Source: an uncultured Burkholderiales bacterium
GTDB taxonomy: Bacteria > Pseudomonadota > Gammaproteobacteria > Burkholderiales > Burkholderiaceae_C
NCBI GenBank assembly: GCA_937871935.1
Contig: CALMQI010000080.1
Span: forward strand, 1 to 44,557
DNA length: 44,557 bases
Direction of reading: 5' to 3'
Part shown: piece after piece, positions 15,277-23,600 of the stretch
Layout: every line of letters starts with the position of its first letter
How positions within the stretch are numbered: position 1 is the first letter of the stretch
The notes under the pieces: model-generated
What the model was told of the DNA's origin: nothing
Databases searched by the model: none
Seen by the model: only the letters and a program-made list of their open reading frames with translations
Translations under genes and position numbers: made by a program

Positions 15277-16266
15277 TTGAGTTTCTTCGCGGTCCTGTTC
15301 GCGCTGGTCATCGAGCAGCTCCGGCCGCTGCCGCGCGACAACTGGGTGCACGACAACCTGATCTCGTGGGTCGGCTGGACCGGTCGCCACTTCGACGCCG
15401 GTCGCGAGCACCACGCCTGGGTCGTGTGGTGCATGTCGGTGCTGGCGCCGACGCTGGGCGCGGCGCTGGTCTACCACGCGCTGGCATGGCAGCTGCCGGC
15501 GGCCGCACTGGTGTTCGACATCGGGGTGCTCTACCTGACCCTGGGCTTCCGGCAGTTCAGCCACTTCTTCACCGACATCCGCAAGTCGCTCGACGAGGGC
15601 GACGAGCTGACCGCGCGCCGTCGCCTGGCCGACTGGTGCCATCTCGACGCCAGCGAGCTGCCGCGTGCGGAGTTCCTGCGCCACGTGATCGAGCATTCGC
15701 TGCTGGCCGCGCACCGCCATGTCTTCGGTGTCTTCTTCTGGTTCGTCGTGCTGTCCACGCTCGGGCTCGGCCCGGCCGGCGCGGTGCTGTATCGCATGGC
15801 CGAGTTCACCGGCCGCTACTGGTCGTTCAAGAGCCGGGCGCTCGGCGTGCCCGCCAATGACCGGCTGATGCAGATCTCGCAACGCCTGTTCGGCTGGATC
15901 GACCATCTGCCGTCACGCATGACTGCTTTCGGTTTTGCGGTGGTCGGCAACTTCGAGGAGGCCATCAACGGCTGGCGGCGCGACGCCGGGCTCTGGCGCC
16001 ACGACAACGAGGGCGTCATCCTCGCCGCAGCGGCCGGAGCCGTGGGTGTGCAGCTCGGCGGCGCTGCGGCGCCCGGCGTGACCCCGGACCGCTCGAAGAC
16101 CTTCGAGTCCGGCGCCACGCGCGATGCGGCAGAATCGGCCGGCTCGACGGCCGGCGTGGCGCCACAGGTCGGCCATCTCGACAGCGTGGTTGGCCTGGTC
16201 TGGCGCTCGGTGGTGCTGTGGATGCTGCTGCTCGCGCTGCTGACGCTGGCCAACCTGATCGGCTAG
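15277..16266 (+). CDS. CobD/CbiB-family membrane protein (AmpE-like)
   Basis: A 329-residue inner-membrane protein with hydrophobic segments at about 1-12, 45-95, 150-180 and a C-terminal helix near 305-325. It begins MSFFAVLFALVIEQLRPLP, a start shared by AmpE/CobD-like proteins of betaproteobacteria, and has a FFTDIRKSLDEGDELTARR segment. Translation starts at TTG 15277, strongly supported by a GGAGGT ribosome-binding site six bases upstream. True CobD makes adenosylcobinamide phosphate, but no cobalamin gene is nearby, so this is more likely an AmpE-like protein of unknown or signalling function. It converges on rsgA with a 12-bp gap. Confidence 0.8.
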   Translation: MSFFAVLFALVIEQLRPLPRDNWVHDNLISWVGWTGRHFDAGREHHAWVVWCMSVLAPTLGAALVYHALAWQLPAAALVFDIGVLYLTLGFRQFSHFFTDIRKSLDEGDELTARRRLADWCHLDASELPRAEFLRHVIEHSLLAAHRHVFGVFFWFVVLSTLGLGPAGAVLYRMAEFTGRYWSFKSRALGVPANDRLMQISQRLFGWIDHLPSRMTAFGFAVVGNFEEAINGWRRDAGLWRHDNEGVILAAAAGAVGVQLGGAAAPGVTPDRSKTFESGATRDAAESAGSTAGVAPQVGHLDSVVGLVWRSVVLWMLLLALLTLANLIG

Positions 16267-16278
16267 ACAGCCGCGCTT

Positions 16279-17172
16279 TCAGTAGCGAACGGCCGACAAC
16301 TCGCCGTAGAGCTCTTCGTAGATGCGATAGCGCGACGGTGCGACGGCGCCCGACGCGACAGCGGCGCGCACGGCGCACTCGGGCTCCTGACGATGCGTGC
16401 AGTTGGTGAAGCGGCACGACGCGGCGTGCGGCGCCAGGTCGGGCATCAGCGCGGCGAGTTGCTCGGCGCGCACCTGGTGCAGGCCGTACTCCTGGAAGCC
16501 GGGCGAGTCGATCAGTGCGGCGTTGCGCTGCGCGTCGAGCCAGTACCAGGTGGTAGTGGTAGTGGTATGGCGGCCGGTGTTCAGTGCGCTCGAGATCTCG
16601 CCCACCTGCGCCTGCGCGTCGGGCACCATCAGGTTGACGAGCGTGCTCTTGCCCATGCCGCTCGGGCCCAGCAACAGCGTCGTGCGCTCGGCGAGCAGCG
16701 GCGCCAGCACCGCGCAAGCCCCGTCGCGGTTCGCCTTGAGTGACACCTCGTGCAGCGCGATGCCCATTCGCTGGTACGGTGCCAGCCGCGCGCGCGCGGC
16801 ATTCACCGTCGGCAGATCGGCCTTGTTGAGCACGATACATGCGTCGATGCCCGATACCTCGGCGGCGATCAACGCGCGGGCCAACTGCGACTCGGCATAC
16901 ATCGGCTCGACCGCCAGCAGGATCAGCAACTGGTCGAGGTTGGCTGCGAAGGTCTTCGTGCGCCAGCGGTCCTGCCGGTACAGCGAGTTGCGGCGCGGTT
17001 CCACGGCGTCGATCACGCCTTCGTCGCCGCTCAGCTGCCACAGCACCCGGTCGCCGACCACGCAGTCGACCTTCTTGCCGCGCCGGTGGCACAGCGTGCG
17101 CACGCCGTCCTCCGACTCGACGATGAAATGCCGGCCGTGCGCGCCGACCACACCGCCGCGGCGCGTCACCAC
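16279..17172 (-). CDS. rsgA: Small ribosomal subunit biogenesis GTPase RsgA
   Basis: RsgA is a circularly permuted GTPase that monitors late 30S maturation. The 297-residue protein has an OB-fold (about 5-60), G4 NKAD at 116-119, G1 GPSGMGKST at 169-177 and G3 DSPGF near 222. A C-terminal zinc segment follows with CRFTNCTHRQEPEC. The switch histidine region reads GRH followed by six threonines (203-208), produced by a short ACC-ACT repeat; family members usually have two or three threonines. The start is GTG 17172, 3 bp after phhB, so the M48-phhB-rsgA genes look like one operon. Confidence 0.95.
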   Translation of the reverse strand: MVTRRGGVVGAHGRHFIVESEDGVRTLCHRRGKKVDCVVGDRVLWQLSGDEGVIDAVEPRRNSLYRQDRWRTKTFAANLDQLLILLAVEPMYAESQLARALIAAEVSGIDACIVLNKADLPTVNAARARLAPYQRMGIALHEVSLKANRDGACAVLAPLLAERTTLLLGPSGMGKSTLVNLMVPDAQAQVGEISSALNTGRHTTTTTTWYWLDAQRNAALIDSPGFQEYGLHQVRAEQLAALMPDLAPHAASCRFTNCTHRQEPECAVRAAVASGAVAPSRYRIYEELYGELSAVRY

Positions 17173-17175
17173 GAT

Positions 17176-17523
17176 TCAGCAGCCATCGTCGAGCAGCGCA
17201 TCCGTCCTGACCGCGCAGATGAAGTCGTTGATCGTGATGCCGTGAGCCGAGTGGGTCTGCCAGCGCACCTGGCAGTGGCCGTGGCCGATCTGCAGATCGG
17301 GGTGGTGGTCCTGCCGATGCGCAATCTGCGCCAGGGCATTCACGAAGTCCATCGTGCGATGGAAATCGGCAAAGGTGAATCTTCGTTCCAGCGCGTCGTC
17401 CACCACCGACCATTCCGGCACGGCCTGCATCTGAGCTGCCAGCGCTGGCGCGTCGAGCCGCGCCGATGCCGACGACGCAGTGCAGTGAGCCTGCCGAAGC
17501 TCGGCCGCCGACTTGGCGTTCAA
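17176..17523 (-). CDS. phhB: 4a-hydroxytetrahydrobiopterin dehydratase
   Basis: Pterin-4-alpha-carbinolamine dehydratase recycles the pterin cofactor used by phenylalanine hydroxylase. The 115-residue product contains WSVVDDALERRFTFADFHRT and the catalytic HRQDHHPDLQIGHGHCQVRW segment, with the family histidines. It is the C-terminal end of a 677-residue track ORF whose upstream part is a shadow of the protease gene. TTG 17523 is the probable start: it overlaps the protease stop as TTGA and gives a normal family length. No phenylalanine hydroxylase is in the window; the gene's place between an M48 protease and rsgA is a known Burkholderiales arrangement. Confidence 0.9.
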   Translation of the reverse strand: MNAKSAAELRQAHCTASSASARLDAPALAAQMQAVPEWSVVDDALERRFTFADFHRTMDFVNALAQIAHRQDHHPDLQIGHGHCQVRWQTHSAHGITINDFICAVRTDALLDDGC

Positions 17524-18791
17524 GCCGGCGCCCGCTTCAGCGCCGCCAGGCGCTCGCCGGCCGGCGGGTGCGAGTAGTAGAAGCGCACATACACCGGATC
17601 GGGCGTCAGGGTGGCTGCGTTGTCTTCGTGCAGCTTGATCAGGGCGCTGGCCAGGTCGGCGCCGCTCGCCTGGGCGCAGGCATAGGCGTCGGCCTCGAAC
17701 TCGTGCCGGCGCGACAGCACAGAGCCGATCGGCGCGACGAAGAAGCCGAACACCGGCAGCACCTGGGCGAACAACAGCAGCGCCAACGCGTCGTTGGGTG
17801 CGGCCAGGTTGGGCTGCACGCCGAGCGAGTTGTAGAACCAGCTGCGCGACGCCAGCCAGCCCAGCAGCGCCAGTCCGGCCAGGCTGAGCGCGAACATCGC
17901 GACGATGCGCTTGAGCACGTGCCGGTGCTTGAAATGGCCGAGTTCGTGCGCCAGCACAGCCTCGACCTCTGCCGGTGTGAGCCGCGACAGCAAGGTGTCG
18001 AAGAACACCACGCGCTTGGCGGCACCCAGGCCGGTGAAGTAGGCATTGCCGTGCGCCGAGCGACGACTGCCGTCCATGACGAACAGGCCCTTGGCGGCGA
18101 AGCCGCAGCGCTGCATCAGCGCCTGCACGCGACTCTTGAGCGCCTCGTCGGCGAGCGGCTCGAACTTGTTGAACAGCGGCGCGATGACGGTCGGATAGAT
18201 GACCAGGATCAGCAGGTTGAACAGGGCCCACGCGCACCAGGCCCACAACCACCACGAGCTGCCGGCCACCGACATGATCCACAGCACCAGCGCGGCCAGC
18301 GGCAGCCCGATCAGCGCGCCGACCAGCGTGCTCTTGCCGATGTCGGCCAGCCACAGGCCGAAGCTCATGCGGTTGAAGCCGAAGCGCTGCTCGATACGAA
18401 AGGTGCTCCACCATTCGAACGGCAGGTCGAGCACGCCGCTGACGAAGGCAAACGCGACCAGCAGCGCGAGTTGATAGGCCAGTGCGCCGAAGCGTGGCTC
18501 GACCGCGTCGCGCACGGCGACATTGAGCGCGTCGAGCCCGCCGAGCAACGTCCAGCAGAGCACGATGGCCGCCGCGAAGGCATTGACCAGCATGCCGAAG
18601 CGGCCCTTGGCGACGGTGTAGTCGGCGGCCTTGCGGTGCGCGTCGAGCGACACCCGCTGCGCAAAGGCGGCCGGCACCGCGTTGCGATGCGCCACCACGT
18701 GGCGCAACTGCCGCGTCGCCAGCCAGAACTTGATTGCCAGCGCCGCCAGCAGCGCGGCGGCGAACAGCAGGGTCAGCGGGTGGATCGGCAT
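17520..18791 (-). CDS. M48 family metallopeptidase (Ste24/CAAX protease-like)
   Basis: A 423-residue inner-membrane zinc protease. The zinc motif HELGH is at residues 282-286 in EVEAVLAHELGHFKHRH, and the third ligand glutamate lies in RHEFEADAYA. The N-terminal half has several hydrophobic helices and the SGVLDLPFEWWSTFRIEQRFGF segment typical of the Ste24-like group. It probably degrades membrane or misfolded proteins; the eukaryotic prenyl-protein role should not be transferred. It starts at ATG 18791, 32 bp from the divergent orn ATG, and its stop overlaps the phhB start. No Shine-Dalgarno sequence is visible. Confidence 0.92.
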   Translation of the reverse strand: MPIHPLTLLFAAALLAALAIKFWLATRQLRHVVAHRNAVPAAFAQRVSLDAHRKAADYTVAKGRFGMLVNAFAAAIVLCWTLLGGLDALNVAVRDAVEPRFGALAYQLALLVAFAFVSGVLDLPFEWWSTFRIEQRFGFNRMSFGLWLADIGKSTLVGALIGLPLAALVLWIMSVAGSSWWLWAWCAWALFNLLILVIYPTVIAPLFNKFEPLADEALKSRVQALMQRCGFAAKGLFVMDGSRRSAHGNAYFTGLGAAKRVVFFDTLLSRLTPAEVEAVLAHELGHFKHRHVLKRIVAMFALSLAGLALLGWLASRSWFYNSLGVQPNLAAPNDALALLLFAQVLPVFGFFVAPIGSVLSRRHEFEADAYACAQASGADLASALIKLHEDNAATLTPDPVYVRFYYSHPPAGERLAALKRAPA

Positions 18792-18798
18792 GGCACGA

Positions 18799-18804
18799 AG
18801 TGTA
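18799..18804 (-). promoter_or_regulatory. -10-like hexamer TACACT for the M48 protease operon
   Basis: TACACT on the minus strand ends 7 bases before the ATG, predicting initiation one base upstream of the start codon. It is only 7 bp from the orn hexamer on the other strand. Confidence 0.4.
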
Positions 18805-18811
18805 GGGCTGC

Positions 18812-18817
18812 CACAAT
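18812..18817 (+). promoter_or_regulatory. -10-like hexamer CACAAT for orn
   Basis: CACAAT ends 6 bases before the orn ATG, so the predicted first transcribed base is the A of the start codon. No Shine-Dalgarno sequence is present. Confidence 0.4.
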
Positions 18818-18823
18818 GCCGCC

Positions 18824-19402
18824 ATGAACACCGAGACGCAAACCCCTGCCGCCGCGCTGCCTGTGCACGAGCAGAATCTGATCTGGATCGATCTCGAAAT
18901 GACCGGCCTGTCGCCGGAGCGCGACCGCATCATCGAGGTGGCCGTCGTCGTCACCGACGCGCAGCTCGCCATGCGGGTCGAAGGGCCGGTGTTCGCGATC
19001 CACCAGAGCGACGCAGCGCTCGATGCGATGGACGCCTGGAACAAGAACACGCACGGCAAGAGCGGCCTGGTCGAGCGGGTGCGCGCCTCCACCGTCGACG
19101 AGGCCAGTGCCGAAACGGCACTGATCGAGTGGCTGCGCCGCCACGTCCCGGCCGGCAAGAGCCCGATGTGCGGCAACACGATCTGCCAGGATCGGCGCTT
19201 CCTGGCCAACTACATGCCGCGGCTGGAGTCCTTCTTCCACTACCGCAACCTCGACGTCAGCACGCTGAAGGAACTGGCACGGCGCTGGAAGCCCGCGCTG
19301 CTCGACGGCGTCAAGAAGGCACAGGCGCACACGGCATTGGCCGATGTGCACGAGTCGATCGACGAACTGGTCTACTACCGCAGCCACTTCCTCAACGTCT
19401 GA
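18824..19402 (+). CDS. orn: Oligoribonuclease
   Basis: Orn degrades two- to five-nucleotide RNA fragments, including pGpG from cyclic-di-GMP turnover, in the cytosol. The 192-residue DEDDh exonuclease has [20 protein letters not shown] (Exo I), the [20 protein letters not shown] segment (Exo II) and the histidine-containing [14 protein letters not shown] (Exo III). A 12-residue Ala/Pro-rich N-terminal extension precedes the domain. It is divergent from the M48 protease and appears to be transcribed alone; the next gene converges. Confidence 0.96.
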   Translation: MNTETQTPAAALPVHEQNLIWIDLEMTGLSPERDRIIEVAVVVTDAQLAMRVEGPVFAIHQSDAALDAMDAWNKNTHGKSGLVERVRASTVDEASAETALIEWLRRHVPAGKSPMCGNTICQDRRFLANYMPRLESFFHYRNLDVSTLKELARRWKPALLDGVKKAQAHTALADVHESIDELVYYRSHFLNV

Positions 19403-19443
19403 GCGGGGCGGCGCGCCAGCGCTGCATGTCGCGGCCTGCGGGC

Positions 19444-19800
19444 CTACACGGCGAGCAGCTCGACCTCGAAGACCAGGGTCGCGTTCGGCGGGATCACGCC
19501 GCCAGCGCCGCGCGCACCGTAGCCCAGCTGCGGCGGGATCTGCAGCACGCGCGTGCCGCCGACGCGCATGCCCTGCACGCCTTCGTCCCAGCCGCCGATG
19601 ACCTGGCCGGCACCCAGCGCGAAGCGGAACGGGTCGTTGCGGTCCTTGCTGGAGTCGAACTTGCGGCCGCGACCGTCGGCTGCCGACGGGTCGTGCAGCC
19701 AGCCGGTGTAGTGCACGGTGACTTGCTGGCCGGCCCGCGCGGGTTCGCCGCCGCCGGGCACGGTGTCGTCGTATTGCAGTCCGCTGGGTGTGGTGTGCAT
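19444..19800 (-). CDS. FKBP-type peptidyl-prolyl cis-trans isomerase
   Basis: A 118-residue single-domain FKBP without signal peptide, so probably cytosolic. Family features are the [20 protein letters not shown] start, [29 protein letters not shown] and the active-site [15 protein letters not shown]. The C-terminal [14 protein letters not shown] strand completes the fold. It lies 30 bp downstream of gluQ on the same strand and could be cotranscribed with gluQ and the LysR gene. The client proteins are unknown. Confidence 0.95.
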   Translation of the reverse strand: MHTTPSGLQYDDTVPGGGEPARAGQQVTVHYTGWLHDPSAADGRGRKFDSSKDRNDPFRFALGAGQVIGGWDEGVQGMRVGGTRVLQIPPQLGYGARGAGGVIPPNATLVFEVELLAV

Positions 19801-19830
19801 GGTGCTGTGCGCCTCGATATCAGGTCCGCG

Positions 19831-20718
19831 TCATGATACCCATCGCGCCGCCCAGGCCCGCGTGGCGGCCGACAACCATTCCGACACCGACAGCGCCTCG
19901 ATGCGCGGCAGATCGAGCACACGCGCCGCCTGCTGCAGCGCGGCGATCGGCGAGCTGACGTCGAGCGGCGTGGCGCCGTTCTGCTTGGACAGCTTGTGGC
20001 CGTTGATGCCCATCACCAGCGGCGTGTGCAGGTACTCCGGCGACGGCAGCCCGAGCAGCCGCTGCAGGTGAATCTGCCGCGGCGTGTTGTCGGTGAGGTC
20101 CTCGCCGCGCACGATGTGGGTGATGCCCTGGTGTGCGTCGTCGACCACGACCGCCATCTGGTAGGCGAACAGGCCGTCGGCGCGTTTCAGCACGAAGTCG
20201 CCGACCTCGCGCGTCACGTTCTGCCGTTGGCGGCCGAGCCGGCGATCGATCCAGCGGATGGCGACGTCCTCATCGCCCAGCGAAGTGAGCACGCGGATCG
20301 CGCGGGCCGGCTTGCCGCCCAGACCATGGCGGCAGGTGCCCGGATAGACCCGCTCGTCATGCCGCTCCTGCAGGAAGCCGAGCGTGATCAGCACTTCCTC
20401 GACCTCGCGTCGGCTGCAACCGCAAGGGTAGACCAGCCCTGCGGCGGCCAGCTGCGCGAGCGCGTCGTCGTAGGCCGGCAGTCGCGTCGACTGGTACAGC
20501 GGCGCCTCGTCGCCGATCAGACCGCAGATGGCGAGCTGGCCGAGGATGATCTCGTCGGCGCCGTACTCGCAGCGCGGCGTGTCGATGTCCTCGATACGCA
20601 CCAGCCAGCGGCCGTCGTGCGCGCGCGCGTCGAGCCAGCTCGCCAGTGCCGCGACCAGCGAGCCTTCGTGCAAGGGTCCCGTCGGTGATGGTGCAAAGCG
20701 GCCGGTGTAGGTGGGCAT
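19831..20718 (-). CDS. gluQ: tRNA glutamyl-Q(34) synthetase (GluQRS)
   Basis: GluQ attaches activated glutamate to queuosine at position 34 of tRNA-Asp. The 295-residue protein is a shortened glutamyl-tRNA synthetase catalytic domain without anticodon-binding region. The start [18 protein letters not shown] carries the HIGH-type motif, and [10 protein letters not shown] is the KMSKS equivalent. A zinc-like cluster [12 protein letters not shown] follows near residue 105. The start ATG 20718 lies 4 bp after the LysR stop; the longer ORF in the track is read-through of that gene in another frame. GluQ more often sits by dksA; here it is with a LysR regulator and an FKBP. Confidence 0.94.
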   Translation of the reverse strand: MPTYTGRFAPSPTGPLHEGSLVAALASWLDARAHDGRWLVRIEDIDTPRCEYGADEIILGQLAICGLIGDEAPLYQSTRLPAYDDALAQLAAAGLVYPCGCSRREVEEVLITLGFLQERHDERVYPGTCRHGLGGKPARAIRVLTSLGDEDVAIRWIDRRLGRQRQNVTREVGDFVLKRADGLFAYQMAVVVDDAHQGITHIVRGEDLTDNTPRQIHLQRLLGLPSPEYLHTPLVMGINGHKLSKQNGATPLDVSSPIAALQQAARVLDLPRIEALSVSEWLSAATRAWAARWVS

Positions 20719-20722
20719 CGGG

Positions 20723-21718
20723 TCAGTCCACGTCGCCGGGCAGGCCGAGGTGGCGCTCGAGCAGGGCGAGGCGCGTGGTCGGGCTGTCGAGCTGCTGCAA
20801 CCACCACTGCAGCGCCAGGCCTTGCGGCGCGCGGCGTGCCTTGGTCTGCGCCGTCGCGCGCCAGGCATAGTGAAAGCGCACCCGGTGTGGCCCGCGCTGC
20901 AGTGGCTTGACGACGAGACAGCCGCGGCGGATATGGTCGCGCGCCAGCGGTTCGGGCACGAAGCCGCAGCCGAGGCAGCGCACCTGCGCCTCGATCTTGG
21001 CCTGCACCGAGGCGACGGTGAGCACGTCCTGTCCGTGCAGCAGGTTGTAGGTCGCCGGCGACAGGCGTTGCGCCGAGTCGGCCACCGCCACTGCACGATG
21101 GCGCAGCAACATGTCGTCGGCGATCGGCTCCTCGAGGGCGGCGAGCGGATGGTGGGGCGCGACCGCGAAGACGAACTCGATCTCGCCGAGCGGCCGTGTC
21201 TCGATGTCCTTGTCGGTGCCGACGCCGGCATGGGTGACGCCGATGGCCAGGTCGGCCTGGCCGGAGACAAGGGCCTCCCACAGGCCGGTCAGGATCTCGG
21301 TGCGCAGGCGCAGCCGCGTGCCGGTCGGTGCGTTGCCATCGGCACGCTGGGCGTAGAAGCCCTCGACCAGCTCGAACAGCGTGACCCGCGAGACGACGCC
21401 GTCGACGGCCACCGTGAGCTGGGTCTCCCAGCCGGTGGCTACCCGGTGCACCCGATTGGCCAGCTGGTCGATCTCGCCGAGCAGATGGCGCCCCTGCTCG
21501 AGCAGCTCATGCCCGGCGGCGGTGAGCTTGGCCTGGCGCGAGCGGCGATCGAACAGCAGCACGTCGAGGGCGTCCTCGAGCTGGCGCACGCTGTAGGTCA
21601 GCGCCGAAGGCACCTTGCCCAGCTCGCGCGCAGCGGCGGCGAAACTGCCGGTGCGGGCGATGGTGTCCATCATCGCGAGGGCTTCTGGTGTCAGCGCGTT
21701 GCGTCGGGGGGCGCTCAT
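20723..21718 (-). CDS. LysR-family transcriptional regulator
   Basis: A 331-residue regulator with an N-terminal winged helix-turn-helix (about 8-68: [20 protein letters not shown], then [14 protein letters not shown]) and a periplasmic-binding-protein-like effector domain from about 95 onward. The start is taken at ATG 21718 rather than the track's 21742. It is divergent from a pirin gene and the 178-bp region between contains the palindrome TTGAA-N7-TTCAA, a plausible binding site. It is likely to control pirin and its own gene; the effector is unknown. gluQ follows 4 bp downstream. Confidence 0.9.
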   Translation of the reverse strand: MSAPRRNALTPEALAMMDTIARTGSFAAAARELGKVPSALTYSVRQLEDALDVLLFDRRSRQAKLTAAGHELLEQGRHLLGEIDQLANRVHRVATGWETQLTVAVDGVVSRVTLFELVEGFYAQRADGNAPTGTRLRLRTEILTGLWEALVSGQADLAIGVTHAGVGTDKDIETRPLGEIEFVFAVAPHHPLAALEEPIADDMLLRHRAVAVADSAQRLSPATYNLLHGQDVLTVASVQAKIEAQVRCLGCGFVPEPLARDHIRRGCLVVKPLQRGPHRVRFHYAWRATAQTKARRAPQGLALQWWLQQLDSPTTRLALLERHLGLPGDVD

Positions 21719-21747
21719 GTCGGTGGCGCCGGGCCGTCCCAAGACAC

Positions 21748-21794
21748 CGACACGCCCCTCGGGGGCCGCGAGCGAAGCGAGCTGGGGGCAGTCA
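21748..21794. repeat. Dispersed intergenic repeat, copy C
   Basis: This 47-bp stretch in the LysR leader holds CCCCTCGGGGG, an imperfect GCGAGCGAAGCGAGC palindrome and ends in GGGGGCAGTCA. The layout (C-run, G-run, inner palindrome, GGGGGxxGTCA end) parallels copies at 37792, 41921 and 43162. Confidence 0.55.
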
Positions 21795-21806
21795 TATCAG
21801 GGCTTC

Positions 21807-21812
21807 ATCATA
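21807..21812 (-). promoter_or_regulatory. -10-like hexamer TATGAT for the LysR gene
   Basis: TATGAT on the minus strand abuts the TTGAA-N7-TTCAA palindrome, so a regulator bound there would cover the promoter. The predicted leader of about 80 nt includes repeat copy C. Confidence 0.4.
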
Positions 21813-21813
21813 T

Positions 21814-21830
21814 TTGAACGTGAGCTTCAA
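21814..21830. promoter_or_regulatory. Candidate LysR operator between LysR and pirin genes
   Basis: TTGAACGTGAGCTTCAA is a 5-7-5 inverted repeat containing a T-N11-A pattern, the usual LysR-type box. It lies 67 bp before the pirin ATG and beside the putative LysR -10. Confidence 0.5.
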
Positions 21831-21863
21831 CCCGGCCTCTCCCAACGCTCGCTTACCGGTTCT

Positions 21864-21869
21864 ACAGTG
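21864..21869 (+). promoter_or_regulatory. -10-like hexamer TACAGT for pirin
   Basis: TACAGT predicts initiation near 21876 and a leader of about 21 nt that includes an AGGAGA ribosome-binding site. The LysR palindrome would sit at about -46 to -62, a normal activator position. Confidence 0.4.
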
Positions 21870-21896
21870 TCGAGACGATTGCAGGAGAGACCGTCG

Positions 21897-22640
21897 ATGA
21901 TCACGCTGCGCCGCGCCGAGGACCGAGGATTCGCCGACCATGGCTGGTTGAAGAGTTACCACAGCTTCTCGTTCGCCGACTACCACGACCCCGCACACAT
22001 GGGATTCGGCAACTTGCGCGTGATCAACGAGGACCGCATTGCGCCGGGCACCGGCTTCGGTACGCACGGACATCGCGACATGGAGATCGTGAGTTACGTG
22101 CTCGAGGGAGCGCTCGCGCATCGCGACAACATGGGCAACGGCACCTCCATCGTGCCGGGCGAGGTGCAGCGCATGAGCGCCGGCCGCGGCGTGATGCACA
22201 GCGAGTACAACCACGCCCCCGATGGCCAGACGCATTTCCTGCAGATCTGGCTGCTGCCGCGCGAGCGGGGCATCACGCCGGGCTACGAGCAGAAAGCCTT
22301 CGACGACGCGGGCAAGCGCGGCCGCCTGCGAGTGGTGGCCTCGGAAGATGGCCGCGACGGCTCGGTCACGCTGCACGCCGACGCGGCGCTGTACGCCGGG
22401 TTGTTCGACGGGCCTGAGTCGGCCGAGCTGCGGCTCGCGCCGGGGCGGCTGTCGTACGTGCACCTCGTGCGGGGTGCACTCGAGGTCAATGGCCACGTGC
22501 TGCAGACCGGTGACGCCGCAAAACTCGAAGGCGAGCCGACCGTGCAGATCAGTGGCGGCCGCGCCGCCGAGGTGCTGGTGTTCGATCTCGCGCAGCAGGG
22601 CCTGCACCGGTTTGCAGGGAGCGCGCGCTCAGGGCGTTAG
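21897..22640 (+). CDS. Pirin family protein
   Basis: A 247-residue bicupin of the pirin family. The N-terminal cupin holds the iron-binding residues: two histidines in GTHGHRDMEIVSYVLEG and the His-Glu pair in GVMHSEYN. The start MITLRRAEDRGFADHGWLKS and SFADYHDP are typical. Some pirins have quercetinase activity, others act as transcription cofactors; neither can be chosen here. ATG 21897 has AGGAGA upstream, and the longer ORF in the track is read-through. It is divergent from the LysR gene, a recurrent pairing in proteobacteria, and its last 12 bp overlap the convergent hydrolase gene. Confidence 0.93.
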   Translation: MITLRRAEDRGFADHGWLKSYHSFSFADYHDPAHMGFGNLRVINEDRIAPGTGFGTHGHRDMEIVSYVLEGALAHRDNMGNGTSIVPGEVQRMSAGRGVMHSEYNHAPDGQTHFLQIWLLPRERGITPGYEQKAFDDAGKRGRLRVVASEDGRDGSVTLHADAALYAGLFDGPESAELRLAPGRLSYVHLVRGALEVNGHVLQTGDAAKLEGEPTVQISGGRAAEVLVFDLAQQGLHRFAGSARSGR

Positions 22641-23600
22641 CCCGACGAACGGGCGCACCACGGCCACCGTGGCGGCGGGGTCTTCCTCCTGCGGCACATG
22701 GCCCAGCGAGTCGAAGACGACCAGCTTGGCATCGGGCTGGTCGGCCTGGAACCGGCGCGCGATCGTCGGTGGGATCAGGCGGTCGCGGCCGCCCCAGATC
22801 AGGAGTACCGGCATCTTCAGGGCCCGAATGCGCGACTGGCTGTCGGCGAACGACTCGCCGTCGATCTGCATCGCCTGGAAGCGTTGCACGAGCGCGCGGC
22901 GGTTGCCTTCGCGCAGCGTCAGTTCGAAATAACGGTCGACCAGCGCCGGGGTGACCTTCGACGGATCGCCGTACACGCTGCGCACGCTGGACTCGACGAC
23001 GCCGCGCGGCAGCAGCCACTCGGTGAGGTGGTTGAGCACCGGCACGCGCGCCAGCTGGAAGCCGATCGGCACCGACTCGGGCTCGAACGGATAACCCGCC
23101 GCGTCGACGAGGATCAGCCGCTCCACGCGCTGCGGTGCCAGCGAGGCGACGCGCCAGGCGACCTCACCACCGAGCGAGTTGCCGCCCAGCGCGGCGCGGG
23201 GCACGCCGAGCGCGTCGAGCAGGTCCAGCACGAAGCGCGCATAGTCGTCACCACGGTAGCTGCTCTGGGCATAGCGGCCGCTGAACGGGCCTGTCAAGCC
23301 GAAGGCGGGCAGGTCGAAGGTGATCACCCGGCGCTGCCCGCGTAGCGCCGCCGACCAACCCTGCCAGGTATGCAGGCTGGCCGACGTGCCGTGGATCAGC
23401 ACGATCGGTACCGGATCGCTGCGCGGGCCCTCGTCGCGCACATGCACCAGCTGGCCGTGCAGGTCGATGAAATCCGACGGTGGCGGCGCCCAGCGCGCCA
23501 CCAGGCCCTGCACGGGTAGGTCGGGCGCGCGCGACAGCGCCAGCGCGAGCGCCGAAGCCATCAACAAGGTACCGATGACGCGCAGCAGCCAGCGGCTCAT
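22629..23600 (-). CDS. Alpha/beta hydrolase, membrane-anchored
   Basis: A 323-residue alpha/beta-fold hydrolase. Residues 4-22 form a hydrophobic N-terminal segment (a likely anchor or uncleaved signal). The oxyanion region is VLIHGTSASLHTW, the nucleophile elbow GGNSLGGE, the acid probably the aspartate in WGGRDRLIP, and the histidine in DSLGHVPQEED. The substrate is not evident; similarity is to esterase and C-C hydrolase-like enzymes. The ATG at 23600 overlaps the trhO stop as ATGA, so the two are translationally coupled. The longer ORF in the track is read-through of trhO in another frame. Confidence 0.88.
   Translation of the reverse strand: MSRWLLRVIGTLLMASALALALSRAPDLPVQGLVARWAPPPSDFIDLHGQLVHVRDEGPRSDPVPIVLIHGTSASLHTWQGWSAALRGQRRVITFDLPAFGLTGPFSGRYAQSSYRGDDYARFVLDLLDALGVPRAALGGNSLGGEVAWRVASLAPQRVERLILVDAAGYPFEPESVPIGFQLARVPVLNHLTEWLLPRGVVESSVRSVYGDPSKVTPALVDRYFELTLREGNRRALVQRFQAMQIDGESFADSQSRIRALKMPVLLIWGGRDRLIPPTIARRFQADQPDAKLVVFDSLGHVPQEEDPAATVAVVRPFVGLTP

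Noticed and set aside
17176-19209. 677-codon minus ORF as a fusion of protease and dehydratase
   Set aside because: The protease is in a different frame (17520-18791). Only the last 115 codons are the pterin dehydratase.
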